Shown: positions 22,371 through 30,686 of the stretch, piece after piece
Position numbering within the stretch: the first letter of the stretch is position 1
How the letters are laid out: every line of letters begins with the position of its first letter
NCBI RefSeq assembly: GCF_036250675.1
Contig: NZ_CP109593.1
Coordinates: 1 to 48,614 of the forward strand
Reading direction: 5' to 3'
DNA length: 48,614 nucleotides
Source of the DNA: Streptomyces sp. NBC_01689
Lineage (GTDB): Bacteria > Actinomycetota > Actinomycetes > Streptomycetales > Streptomycetaceae
The notes under the pieces: model-generated
The model's input: only the letters and a program-made list of their open reading frames with translations
What the model was told of the DNA's origin: nothing
The model's database searches: none
Made by a program: the position numbers and the translations under genes

Positions 22371-22865
22371 TTACCGCGTCCCCACCGGAGCCGGGGCCAC
22401 CTCGTCGTCACCCAGCAGCTCGCACAGAGCGATCGTGGCGGCGTACTCCCCAGCGTTGAACCCGAGCGGGCGGGCCTCGCCGTGCTCCACGTCCCTCAGG
22501 TGCAGGTTGTGCTGCCCGTCGGCGTACGCACGCAGCAGCCGGCGGGCAGCGTCCGTGTCGACGTCAACCGCGGCTGCAATCTGGCGCCAGGTGGCCCCCA
22601 GCTTCAAGGCCTCGTGGATGCGGTTGCCGCGCCCGTGCTCGATGTCGCGGCGGATCGACTCCCGAAGCGCGAGGGCGGCCAGGGCGTCGTCAGCGTCGCC
22701 GCGCTCCACCTCGTGGGGGAAGTCGGCGGGCAGCGCGTTGTTGAACAGCCGGTCGTCGTGCAGGCCGTGCTTCTCGATCTGCCAGGACAGCGGCGTCGCC
22801 CCCGGGACGTCGTCGGGACGGCGGACAGCAAGGGTCTTCCAGCGGGCGTACTCGTCAACGGTCAT
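22371..22865 (-). CDS. HTH protein in operon with the recombinase, 164 aa
   Basis: ATG at 22865, 4 bp after the recombinase stop, with GAGGAGAAG inside the recombinase end. Residues about 85-115 (ALKLGATWRQIAAAVDVDTDAARRLLRAYADG) form a helix-turn-helix. Family not recognised. The tight linkage suggests a cofactor or regulator of recombination. Confidence 0.8.
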   Translation of the reverse strand: MTVDEYARWKTLAVRRPDDVPGATPLSWQIEKHGLHDDRLFNNALPADFPHEVERGDADDALAALALRESIRRDIEHGRGNRIHEALKLGATWRQIAAAVDVDTDAARRLLRAYADGQHNLHLRDVEHGEARPLGFNAGEYAATIALCELLGDDEVAPAPVGTR

Positions 22866-22869
22866 TCGG

Positions 22870-24039
22870 TCACTTCTCCTCGACAGTGCGAGCCGCGATG
22901 AATGGGTTGTTCTCTCGACCCCGGGCGGGGGCGAGGTAGTGCTTCTCGACGGTCCTTGAGCCCTGCTTCCACCGACCCTGTGCGGTGGGGTCCTGGCCGT
23001 TGCGGGCGAGGTACTGGGCGGGGCCGCGCCGCAGGCCGTGAGCCGTGATGCGGTCGGGGTTCTTGACGGCCGCCGGGTTGGAGACGCCGGCCAGCTTCGC
23101 GCGGTGCTTCACGATGGCGCCGATGCTGTCGGGCGTGAGGAAGTCACCTCGGCTGCGGGACGGGATGGTGCCGCTGCGGGTCACGGCGCGGAACAGCGGT
23201 CCGGACGTGATGCCCTGGCGGCGGAGCTCCGCGAGCCAGGCGGACACCCGGCCGACCGGGCAGACGGCCGGGTCGGGGTCGGCCGGGATGAACGTGTCCT
23301 CGCCTTCGGCGTCCTGGTCCGTCTTGGAGAACGCCACGTGCACAGTGACGCCCTCCTCCTCGACGTCGACCTGCTCGATGAGCAGACCGGCCAGCTCGGA
23401 GCGGCGCGAGAGCATCCCCCAGCCGATCGTGAAGAGCGCGGCGTCCCGGAGAGCGGTGACCTCCTCGCGGGGCGTGCTGCCGGTGCAGGTGGCTACCAGC
23501 GCGCCGAGCATCGACGTCGTGACGGCCGGGGCCTTCTTCGGACGGTGGCCCGCCTTCGCCCGTCGGCGGCCGTGAGCGCGGATCGCCTCGCCGGCCTTCT
23601 TCGTCCCCGGCTTCTGGTCGTCGGGGTGGCGGGAGCGGATCGCGGACATGTGCACGCGGATGGTGGCCGGAGCCATGTCCTCGCGGATCAGGTGGCCGAC
23701 GTACTCCACGAACGTCGCCGTGGTGCACGGCAGCGGCACCCGGCCCCGCTCGGCGCACCACGCGTCGAACTTGCTCCAGGCCCAGCTGTAGGTGCGCGAC
23801 GTGTTCGCGGGCGGCGCCTCGTCCAGCAGGTCGGCCGTCTCCTGTGAGATGCGGAAGTCCGCCTCGCTGTACGTCGGGGCGTCCGCCGTCGTCGGCACGG
23901 CCTCCCCGGGACGCAGCATCGTGTGACGGTCCACCAGGGGCCGGGCGACCGGACGGGACACGGCGGGCAGCAGTGCGCCGCTCTCGTCCTCGTCGACCAG
24001 CTCGGCGTCGACGACTTCAACCGCGGTCGTCTCGGGCAC
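22870..24039 (-). CDS. Tyrosine recombinase (integrase/Cre-like), 389 aa
   Basis: GTG at 24039 has GAGGGG 9 bp upstream; a GTG at 24048 (392 aa) sits directly on that site and is less likely. Numbered from the longer start: N-terminal core-binding domain at about 65-180 (SRTYSWAWSKFDAWCAERG, then PATIRVHMSAIRSRH), catalytic domain 185-392 with R216 (RRSEL), K242, H337 and R340 (HGLR), W360 and nucleophile Y371 (EKHYL). All six residues are present. A lox-like palindrome lies 18-53 bp before the start. Expected roles are dimer resolution or site-specific integration. Confidence 0.93.
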   Translation of the reverse strand: MPETTAVEVVDAELVDEDESGALLPAVSRPVARPLVDRHTMLRPGEAVPTTADAPTYSEADFRISQETADLLDEAPPANTSRTYSWAWSKFDAWCAERGRVPLPCTTATFVEYVGHLIREDMAPATIRVHMSAIRSRHPDDQKPGTKKAGEAIRAHGRRRAKAGHRPKKAPAVTTSMLGALVATCTGSTPREEVTALRDAALFTIGWGMLSRRSELAGLLIEQVDVEEEGVTVHVAFSKTDQDAEGEDTFIPADPDPAVCPVGRVSAWLAELRRQGITSGPLFRAVTRSGTIPSRSRGDFLTPDSIGAIVKHRAKLAGVSNPAAVKNPDRITAHGLRRGPAQYLARNGQDPTAQGRWKQGSRTVEKHYLAPARGRENNPFIAARTVEEK

Positions 24040-24056
24040 GGGTGACACCCCCTCAT

Positions 24057-24092
24057 CTCAGCTTCGTATAAGGGAAATTATACGAAGCTGAG
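24057..24092. other. lox-like recombination site
   Basis: The 34-bp core (24058-24091) has 13-bp arms TCAGCTTCGTATA and TATACGAAGCTGA around an asymmetric 8-bp spacer AGGGAAAT; the match extends one more base on each side. Each arm agrees with loxP at 10 of 13 positions, including all of CTTCGTATA next to the spacer, and the arm-spacer-arm lengths equal those of loxP. Adjacency to the recombinase makes it the probable crossover site. The flanking DNA is otherwise GC-rich. Confidence 0.85.
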
Positions 24093-24093
24093 G

Positions 24094-24198
24094 GGGGACG
24101 CAAGGGGACATGCGGACTCACGCGGGGACGTTCGGGCGGGGCGGGGTGCAGCACGGAAGAGGCATCCGCCAGATTCCGACAGATGGGCTATTGTCCCC
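24094..24198. promoter_or_regulatory. Phased GGGGAC repeats between lox-like site and HTH gene
   Basis: GGGGAC at 24094, 24104 and 24124 (10- and 20-bp steps, same helical face) and inverted GTCCCC at 24193. Possible accessory sites for the Xis-like protein or arm sites for the recombinase. No clear promoter consensus. Confidence 0.45.
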
Positions 24199-24232
24199 GT
24201 CCGCCCCGATCAGGGCGCACGAAGGGAGACCG

Positions 24233-24439
24233 ATGACCATCGAATCCGCCGAAGCGCAGGAGTGGCTGACCCGCGCTCAGTTCGCGGCAGCTCTCCAGGT
24301 CAACCCCAAGACGGTGTCGCGGTGGATCGCAGCCGATCCGACGATGCGCGTGAAGCGCCTCGGGCCGACCGGCCACCGCGTACGCATCCACTGCTCCGAG
24401 CTGGAGCGCGACCGCACCGCGGCTGCTGCCGCTTCCTGA
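24233..24439 (+). CDS. Xis/BldC-like helix-turn-helix protein, 68 aa (complete copy)
   Basis: ATG at 24233 with GAAGGGAG 6 bp upstream. LTRAQFAAALQVNPKTVSRWI (12-32) is the HTH and a GHRVRIHCSEL wing follows, the MerR-like fold of excisionases and BldC. It is divergent from the recombinase with the lox-like site in between, the usual place for a recombination directionality factor. It also heads the plus-strand operon that continues at 24535. Confidence 0.85.
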   Translation: MTIESAEAQEWLTRAQFAAALQVNPKTVSRWIAADPTMRVKRLGPTGHRVRIHCSELERDRTAAAAAS

Positions 24440-24534
24440 CCGCAGAGGGCCGGCCACCTGGCCGCGCCCTGCTGCTCGTCGTCCCGCTGGTTCTGGGCCG
24501 GGGACCCCGTTGACCAACGTCCGGGAGTCCCCCC

Positions 24535-24909
24535 ATGTCTTCCTCGCCCACCCCCGCCCTGCCGTCGGCCGGGATCATCGCCGACGTCTGGCGGGCGCTG
24601 CTGACCGGCCCGTGGGCTCGGGACATGCCGGTCTCGCTGCGCCGGTCGCGGTTCCTCGTCGCCCTGTACGGCGCGGCCGGTCTGGCTGACGACTGCGGGC
24701 GGGTAGCCGATCCGCTCGACGGCGAGCCCCTGACGGTACGGCTCGGCCGGGCCTGCGCCGCCAGTCCGGAGACCGTCGCCCGCTACCTGGCCGCCGCGAC
24801 AGCCGCCGGCCTTCTCACCGAGCGCCCCGACGGCTGGGCGCTGTCCACCGCGGCTGTCCCTGTGTGGACGGCTGCGCTTGCTCACCTCACCCCAGGCGAG
24901 AGCCGGTGA
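24535..24909 (+). CDS. Small winged-helix-like protein (second copy)
   Basis: Identical to 228-602; here its upstream HTH partner is intact, showing the operon order. Confidence 0.75.
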   Translation: MSSSPTPALPSAGIIADVWRALLTGPWARDMPVSLRRSRFLVALYGAAGLADDCGRVADPLDGEPLTVRLGRACAASPETVARYLAAATAAGLLTERPDGWALSTAAVPVWTAALAHLTPGESR

Positions 24910-24977
24910 CCGCCCTGCGGCCCGTTACGGGCCTCCGTGCCGTCCCGGCGACGCCCCCTCACCGGAAGGACCCGTAG

Positions 24978-25700
24978 ATGGCTCTCAACTTCGCGGCGGC
25001 CCGGGCGTACGCCGCCCGCAACCCCGACAACACCAGGCACGCCGAGCTCCTGGCCCGCCTCGACCCCGAGTGGGCCACAGGCCGGTCCCGGCCGCCGCTC
25101 GACCTCACCGCGGCCCGGGCCCGGATCGCCGAACGCCGCCTCGAGGAACAGCGCTCCCGGCCGCCCCTGAACCTGGCGCCGATCCGGGCCGCGCAAGAGG
25201 CAGAGCGCAACGCCCGGCGCGTACCGGTCCCGCCGGAGACCGCGCTGAAGTTCGTCGGCCGGGACGGCGCATGGCAGTGGGTCAGCCTCGGGCCCGGGTC
25301 CCGCCGCTGGGAGCGTCTCGCGAAGGGCCTGGTCGCCGCCTCGCCCTTCCGGTGCCTGCGGCTGGGCAACACCCGGATCGTGGAAGGGCCGGAGACCGGC
25401 CACTCGGTGTTCAAGCGGGACGACGACGGCACGGGATGGGTCGACGTCTTCGTGGACGACGCGATCGCCGACGCAGACCGCGTCATCGCGCACGAGCTCG
25501 CGCACGTCGCCGACGAGATCGTGCGCATCGAGGCCTGCGGGTCAGCGACCGCCTGGCACCGGCAGTTCGACGACCCGCACCGCTCGGCCGAGGCGGAAGC
25601 GTTCGCTGTCGACGCCGAAGCCTGGCTGCGCATCGACACGCCCAGGGACGAGCTCCTCGCCGCCGCCCGCCGACACCAGGACGACCGCCGTGCCCGGTGA
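24978..25700 (+). CDS. HExxH metallopeptidase-like protein (second copy)
   Basis: Identical to 671-1393, HELAH at residues 172-176. Confidence 0.85.
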   Translation: MALNFAAARAYAARNPDNTRHAELLARLDPEWATGRSRPPLDLTAARARIAERRLEEQRSRPPLNLAPIRAAQEAERNARRVPVPPETALKFVGRDGAWQWVSLGPGSRRWERLAKGLVAASPFRCLRLGNTRIVEGPETGHSVFKRDDDGTGWVDVFVDDAIADADRVIAHELAHVADEIVRIEACGSATAWHRQFDDPHRSAEAEAFAVDAEAWLRIDTPRDELLAAARRHQDDRRAR

Positions 25701-26010
25701 GAGCGTCCGGACGGTGCTCCTCGGCCTGGCCGTCCGCGTACGGGCCGTGGAAGCGGCGACCCGGGCCCTCGCCGCCGGATCGTGCGGACACTCCGGAGCG
25801 ATCTACACCACGGCCGCCGCCCCATCGGCCGGCGCATGGTGCGTCGACTGCGGGCACCGCCACATCGGCGACCTACTGCTCACCCCGTGGTGCCTCCTGT
25901 GCGACGACCTCGCCCGCCCCGGCATCACCCAGGCCCACGCCGACGGCACGCAGGTCCTGCTCCGCGTCTGCGACCGCTGCCTCACCGCCGACATCACGGC
26001 CGACCACTGA
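25690..26010 (+). CDS. CxxC zinc-ribbon-like protein (second copy)
   Basis: Identical to 1383-1703, with the same 11-bp overlap. Confidence 0.8.
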   Translation: MPGESVRTVLLGLAVRVRAVEAATRALAAGSCGHSGAIYTTAAAPSAGAWCVDCGHRHIGDLLLTPWCLLCDDLARPGITQAHADGTQVLLRVCDRCLTADITADH

Positions 26011-26035
26011 CCGCCCCTGCAACCAGGAGAGACAC

Positions 26036-26317
26036 ATGAACACCGACCAGACCGCCGCCCAGACCGTCGACGCGGACGTCCTCGCCTACAAGGCCCTGCT
26101 CGCCGCAAGCGCGCTCCTCGACGAGATCAGTCCCGAAGCCGCTGCCTCCCGACCGCTCCCCGGGGCGGAGCCGCTGTACGCACTGAACGGGACGCTGCTC
26201 CGCAACCTCCTGGACGGGATGGTGCCGAGCGTGGCCACCACGCATCCCGACCACGCACAGCTCTGCTCCCAAGTGGTCGGGATGCACGCCAAGCACACCG
26301 CTACCGCGGCTGCCTGA
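26036..26317 (+). CDS. Hypothetical 93-aa protein (second copy)
   Basis: Identical to 1729-2010. Confidence 0.75.
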   Translation: MNTDQTAAQTVDADVLAYKALLAASALLDEISPEAAASRPLPGAEPLYALNGTLLRNLLDGMVPSVATTHPDHAQLCSQVVGMHAKHTATAAA

Positions 26318-26337
26318 CACCGGGAGAGGAGACACCC

Positions 26338-26949
26338 GTGCCAGAGATCAAGCGCCTTCGGCTGGACCCCCAGCTCGACCCGTGGGAGCAGCAACCAGGG
26401 GAGACGGGGCGCAGATACGAGCAATTTGCTGCATTCCGGGATCTAGGCCCCGGCCGGACCGTACAAAAGGCGAGCGAAACCCTAGCGAAATCGGGGGGGT
26501 ACCTCCGCGCGATCGCAGGTCCGCACCTGTGGCGGGAGAGGGCTCAGGCGTGGGACCGGAACCGTGCCCAGATCGCGGATGCGGTCTGGGCCGAGGAAGG
26601 GCGGAAGTCCGCCGAGACGACGCACAAGCTGCTGAATCTGGCGAAGGGCAAGCTGGCCCAGGCGCTCAGCGGCATGGAGCCGAACAGCCTGACGGAGTCC
26701 GAGACGATCCGGCTCCTGGACGTCGTCGCCGGTAGGCACACGTCGCTGTTCGGTGAGACCCTCGCGCTCACCGGCCCGGACGGCGGTCCCATCCGGATCA
26801 CGACTCGCGACGACTTCGAGGGCCTGACGCTGGAGCAGCGGGCACGACGGATGATCGAGCTGGGCGAGAACTCCATCCGACGGGGGAGGTCGATCCTCGG
26901 CCTGGACGACGACGAGGACGAGGACGACCAGGAGGAGCGGCCCGACTGA
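26338..26949 (+). CDS. Small-terminase-like protein (second copy)
   Basis: Identical to 2031-2642, acidic tail included; terminator at 26977-27015. Confidence 0.75.
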   Translation: MPEIKRLRLDPQLDPWEQQPGETGRRYEQFAAFRDLGPGRTVQKASETLAKSGGYLRAIAGPHLWRERAQAWDRNRAQIADAVWAEEGRKSAETTHKLLNLAKGKLAQALSGMEPNSLTESETIRLLDVVAGRHTSLFGETLALTGPDGGPIRITTRDDFEGLTLEQRARRMIELGENSIRRGRSILGLDDDEDEDDQEERPD

Positions 26950-27042
26950 CCGTGCGGCGGCCCGGGAACGCGAAAGAGGCCCCCGGCCCGCCCTGGTGGG
27001 GGCGGCCGGGGGCCTGGTCATGCAAAGACGTCAGACGGGCCG

Positions 27043-27615
27043 TCAGCGGCCGTTGATGGTGAGCTTGTCGATACGGACGCCGGTGCCACCACGGGAGCCC
27101 CAGCGGCCGCCCTGGCCGCCGTGTCCGGTGATGTTGACCTCCATCGGGGACGCGCTCGGGGCGGCGGTGCCCTGGCCGTGTGCGCTGGACGTGCCGCCGA
27201 AGATGCGGAGCCCGGCCCATCCGAGGGTGGCCGCACCGATCACGGCGGCGGTCCCCAGCAGCAACGAGGCGATGTCGGCAAGGTACGGACCGGCCATGGC
27301 GAGGGCTCCTCCTACGGAGAGGGTCACGGCGCAGATGGACGAGACGACGATGATCGCGCCGCGCTCCAGGGCGGACAGCGGGCGTCGCGGCGCAGCGTCG
27401 GGGGCGGCCGGGACGAGGACGGGCGGCGCGGCCGGCACCCGGGCGAGGACCCATTCGCCGGTGTCCTCGATCTGGACCAGGGCGCGGCGCGGGTCGGCGG
27501 CCGGGACAGGGAACGCGGGGTGCACGTAGGCGGCCGGGGCGAGGTGCTGCGGCTGGTAGACGGTCGGGGCCTGGACAACGGTGGGCAGCTGCTCGGTGAT
27601 GGTCGGCTCGTACAT
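27043..27615 (-). CDS. Spd-like two-helix membrane protein (second copy)
   Basis: Identical to 2736-3308. Confidence 0.75.
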   Translation of the reverse strand: MYEPTITEQLPTVVQAPTVYQPQHLAPAAYVHPAFPVPAADPRRALVQIEDTGEWVLARVPAAPPVLVPAAPDAAPRRPLSALERGAIIVVSSICAVTLSVGGALAMAGPYLADIASLLLGTAAVIGAATLGWAGLRIFGGTSSAHGQGTAAPSASPMEVNITGHGGQGGRWGSRGGTGVRIDKLTINGR

Positions 27616-27708
27616 GGTGTGGTCCTCCTGCAAGGCGGTGCGCGGGCATGGGAAAGGCCCGGAGCGGGGGATGCTCCGGGCCTGCTGTGTGCTGCTGTGC
27701 GAGGGCGG

Positions 27709-27858
27709 TCAGTCATCGTCGGGGGTGGTGTTGGTGGCGCCACAGTTCCAGCACTCCCACTCACCGGGGAGGCGGTACCGCTCGACCCAGAAGCCCACCG
27801 GCCTGCCGTAGACGACGCAGGTCGTGCCACACCACCAGCAGTCGTATTCGAAGTCCAT
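27709..27858 (-). CDS. 49-aa zinc-ribbon-like peptide (second copy)
   Basis: Identical to 3402-3551; terminator between it and the next gene at 27656-27682. Confidence 0.65.
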   Translation of the reverse strand: MDFEYDCWWCGTTCVVYGRPVGFWVERYRLPGEWECWNCGATNTTPDDD

Positions 27859-27896
27859 GCCGCCATGGTGGCGGCGGCATGGACCTTCTCGGGCGG

Positions 27897-30179
27897 TTAC
27901 TCGGGACGTGACCAGATTCCGTGACCGGCGCTCACGATGTGCCCCTCGTCGGCGAGCTTCGACAGGGTGTTGTCGACGGACCCGGACGCGGGGCCGCCAT
28001 CGGTGCCGACACCGACCGCCTTTCGGATCTCCCGGGTGCGGAGCGGCCCGTCGGTGAGGGCGGTCAGGATGCGGTCCCGGAGGGTCAGGGCCGGTGCCTT
28101 CCCTGCCTTGACGGCCCGGTGGGTGTCGAGGGCATCGACGACGGTCTCCAGCTCCGCGACCAGGGCGGCCTTGTCGATGGTCCCGTTCGCCCCTGCGACC
28201 ATCAGCGTCTCCGCGTACGGCAAGGCCTCCGTGTACGCGGCGGTGAAGATGTCGGCTTCCTCCGGGGTGAGACCGGGGATCGGCTCGGCCTCCATGAGGG
28301 CGATGAGGCCCGGGTACGTCCGGTTCTTCTTCACCGCGCGGAACACGCGGGTCATGCCCGGGTGGCCGCCCTGGATCATCCAGGCGCACCCGGCGGTCAC
28401 CGGCCCGGGCGGGGCCTCTTCGCCGGACCAGGCCGCAGCGACCTCCGAGGAGCCGCCCGCCCCGAAGTAGCGGGGGATCGGGGTCACCTCGACGGTGCCG
28501 CTGGTCATGTCGCTGGCCATGCGCTGGGTCATGGTGCTGTTGGTCCGGCCGAGCCAGACCGTGCCCTGCTTCGCCCCGGAGCGGATCTTGTCGGAGTCGC
28601 CCAGGTCTTGCAGGTGGATGGACTGCCCGGCGTACCGGAGGCCCATGCCGAGCTTCCGGCCGGTGGACTGGACGCGGGAGATCATTCCGGCGACCCACTT
28701 GCGGAAGTCGGCGTGAACGTCAGCGTCGGCCGCCAGGACGCGGTTGATCTCGTCCAGGGTCGCGATGATCAGCGGCCACGGGTTGCCCAGGGTGAAGGAC
28801 CCCCAGCCGTTCGCGGCGGAGACCTGCTCCCGGTAGTCCGCGACGGCGCAGAGCGCGGCGAGGGTCGCCCCCATGGCGGCCCGGCCGGCACCGAAGTGGA
28901 ACACCCGGCCGTCAGCCTCCGGGAGGCTCATGCCGTCCTGTGCGTCCGCGACGATCGAGACGACACCGGACAGCCGCTCGGCCGCAATGAGCGTCAGCAG
29001 CGTGACGGACTTCCCGGACCCGGGGGCGCCGACGAGGAGATCGGTCAGCGCGCCCAGTTCCGGGTCGTACAGCGGCATGCGGGCCGGACGGCCGTCGTGC
29101 CGGAGGCCCACGGTCACCCGGCCGTCCTTGCCCATCGTGAGGTCGGCGCGGGTCGCCTCGCGGATGTGGACCAGCGGGTGCTCCCGGTAGATCGTGACGA
29201 CGCCGTGGGCGAGACCGTCCGTCTCGATCATGATCAGCTCCGGGTCCTCGACACGCAGCGCCCGGGCCAGCCGGTTACGGCGCAGGTCGATCATGTGGTC
29301 CTCGGCGGCCTCGACCAGGACGACGAGGCGGTCATCCGTCATCCGGTAGTCGGCCAGGAGCATCCCCGGGTGCACCCCGTTCGGGCCTGACACCCGCAGA
29401 TCCCACAGGGCGCGGACCTCGTCGTCGTCCTGTGCGGTCTCGGCAGCCGCGACCGGGGCGACGCGCAGCGCCATGCGGCCGGGGCCGGCGCCGTCGACCG
29501 GGGTCAGGGTGACGGCCTCCGGGGGGACGTCGAAGACGGCGGCGACGGCATGCTTGTCCAGGGCGCGGGAGATGGCCTCCCCGGCAGGGGCGAGGATCAC
29601 CGCGGTGAAGTCGGGCCGGGCCGGGTCGGACCGGTGAATGCCGGTCAGGGCGGTGTCGCCGGTCGCGGACGAGGCGACCCACATCCGGTGGAGACCGGCC
29701 TCGTACGTGTCGGCCGGGATCTCCTCGTCCAGCCCCGCAGCGTGCGCGGCGACCAGATCGGGGAGCTCGTCTGCCGCCTGTCGCAGGCCGAGGGACCGGG
29801 TCACCGGTGCGGCGATACCGGCCGCTGCCGCCGTGGCGACAGGGGCGACGATCTCCCACCAGGCGATGCCGGGGGAGACGAGAGCGGCCGTGTAGCAGCC
29901 GGACAGGCCGAGGACCGGCAGGGCCCGGCAGCAGGCGGTCAGGAGGCCGCTGCCGCCGCTGCGGGTCCGGCGCCACAGTCGGGCCATGGTGACCGTTCCG
30001 GCAGCCATGGCGGCCACGTGGAGAGGCAGGGAGTCGGTGTGCGGGCCGACGGCAACGAGGACGCCCCCAGCGCCGTACAGGACGCGCTCAGCCGTTGCCA
30101 CGCGCCGGGCGGTACGGGGGGAGAGCCCACGCGGCGGGGCGGCCAGAAGGGCAACGGGCTGGACGGTCTCGGCGGTCAT
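27897..30179 (-). CDS. traB: TraB-type DNA translocase (second copy)
   Basis: Identical to 3590-5872, with Walker A GAPGSGKS and the C-terminal winged helix. Confidence 0.95.
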   Translation of the reverse strand: MTAETVQPVALLAAPPRGLSPRTARRVATAERVLYGAGGVLVAVGPHTDSLPLHVAAMAAGTVTMARLWRRTRSGGSGLLTACCRALPVLGLSGCYTAALVSPGIAWWEIVAPVATAAAAGIAAPVTRSLGLRQAADELPDLVAAHAAGLDEEIPADTYEAGLHRMWVASSATGDTALTGIHRSDPARPDFTAVILAPAGEAISRALDKHAVAAVFDVPPEAVTLTPVDGAGPGRMALRVAPVAAAETAQDDDEVRALWDLRVSGPNGVHPGMLLADYRMTDDRLVVLVEAAEDHMIDLRRNRLARALRVEDPELIMIETDGLAHGVVTIYREHPLVHIREATRADLTMGKDGRVTVGLRHDGRPARMPLYDPELGALTDLLVGAPGSGKSVTLLTLIAAERLSGVVSIVADAQDGMSLPEADGRVFHFGAGRAAMGATLAALCAVADYREQVSAANGWGSFTLGNPWPLIIATLDEINRVLAADADVHADFRKWVAGMISRVQSTGRKLGMGLRYAGQSIHLQDLGDSDKIRSGAKQGTVWLGRTNSTMTQRMASDMTSGTVEVTPIPRYFGAGGSSEVAAAWSGEEAPPGPVTAGCAWMIQGGHPGMTRVFRAVKKNRTYPGLIALMEAEPIPGLTPEEADIFTAAYTEALPYAETLMVAGANGTIDKAALVAELETVVDALDTHRAVKAGKAPALTLRDRILTALTDGPLRTREIRKAVGVGTDGGPASGSVDNTLSKLADEGHIVSAGHGIWSRPE

Positions 30180-30268
30180 GATGCGGTCCTCCTGGACGGC
30201 GTGGGAGCGGGAACAGGTGAGGGGCCCCGGCCGGTGTGGTCGGGGCCCCTCGTGGGCGGTGGTGCGGG

Positions 30269-30685
30269 TCAGCGGGTGCGGTAGAACCCGGGGCGGGCCT
30301 GCTGGACGCCCGAGGACTGGACGGTCTCGTACACGCCCCGGTACTCCCGGTCGTGCGCGGCGTTCAGGTCGTCGGCGGCCGTGGCCATGTCGTCGACGAC
30401 GGTCGCCGCCTCACCGGACGTCGTGGCGACCGCGCGCAGCGCCACGTCGGCATCCCGGATGAGCGAGGTGAACCGCGGCTCTACCTCGGCCTGGTCGCAC
30501 ATCTCGGCCAGGCGGTCGGCCTCGTCGGCGTCGCGTTCCATCTCCCGCCGCAGCAGCCGCAGCCCTTCGACGAGCGTGAACGCGGCGGTGGAGAACGACG
30601 TCACTCGTGCGGCCAGGGCCAGAAAGGAGGGCCGCCCTCCGGTGCTGTCGGGCAGGTGAACGGGGCGCACTTCCAGGTCGCTCAT
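30269..30685 (-). CDS. TraB-associated small transfer protein (second copy)
   Basis: Identical to 5962-6378. Confidence 0.8.
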   Translation of the reverse strand: MSDLEVRPVHLPDSTGGRPSFLALAARVTSFSTAAFTLVEGLRLLRREMERDADEADRLAEMCDQAEVEPRFTSLIRDADVALRAVATTSGEAATVVDDMATAADDLNAAHDREYRGVYETVQSSGVQQARPGFYRTR

Positions 30686-30686
30686 G

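Larger units (their letters stand above)
1..24307. repeat. First copy of a 24,307-bp unit (one complete circular plasmid)
   Basis: The sequence from 24308 onward restarts exactly with the bases at position 1, and every gene in this half recurs at +24,307 with the same protein. The window length is exactly twice the unit. The cut falls inside a small HTH gene, so neither end is a natural terminus. I compared many lines and all translated genes, not every base. Confidence 0.97.

Noticed and set aside
24057..24092. Linear-plasmid telomere or protelomerase site
   Set aside because: The palindrome has an asymmetric 8-bp spacer, the sequence continues on both sides, and the ends of the window join as a circle.
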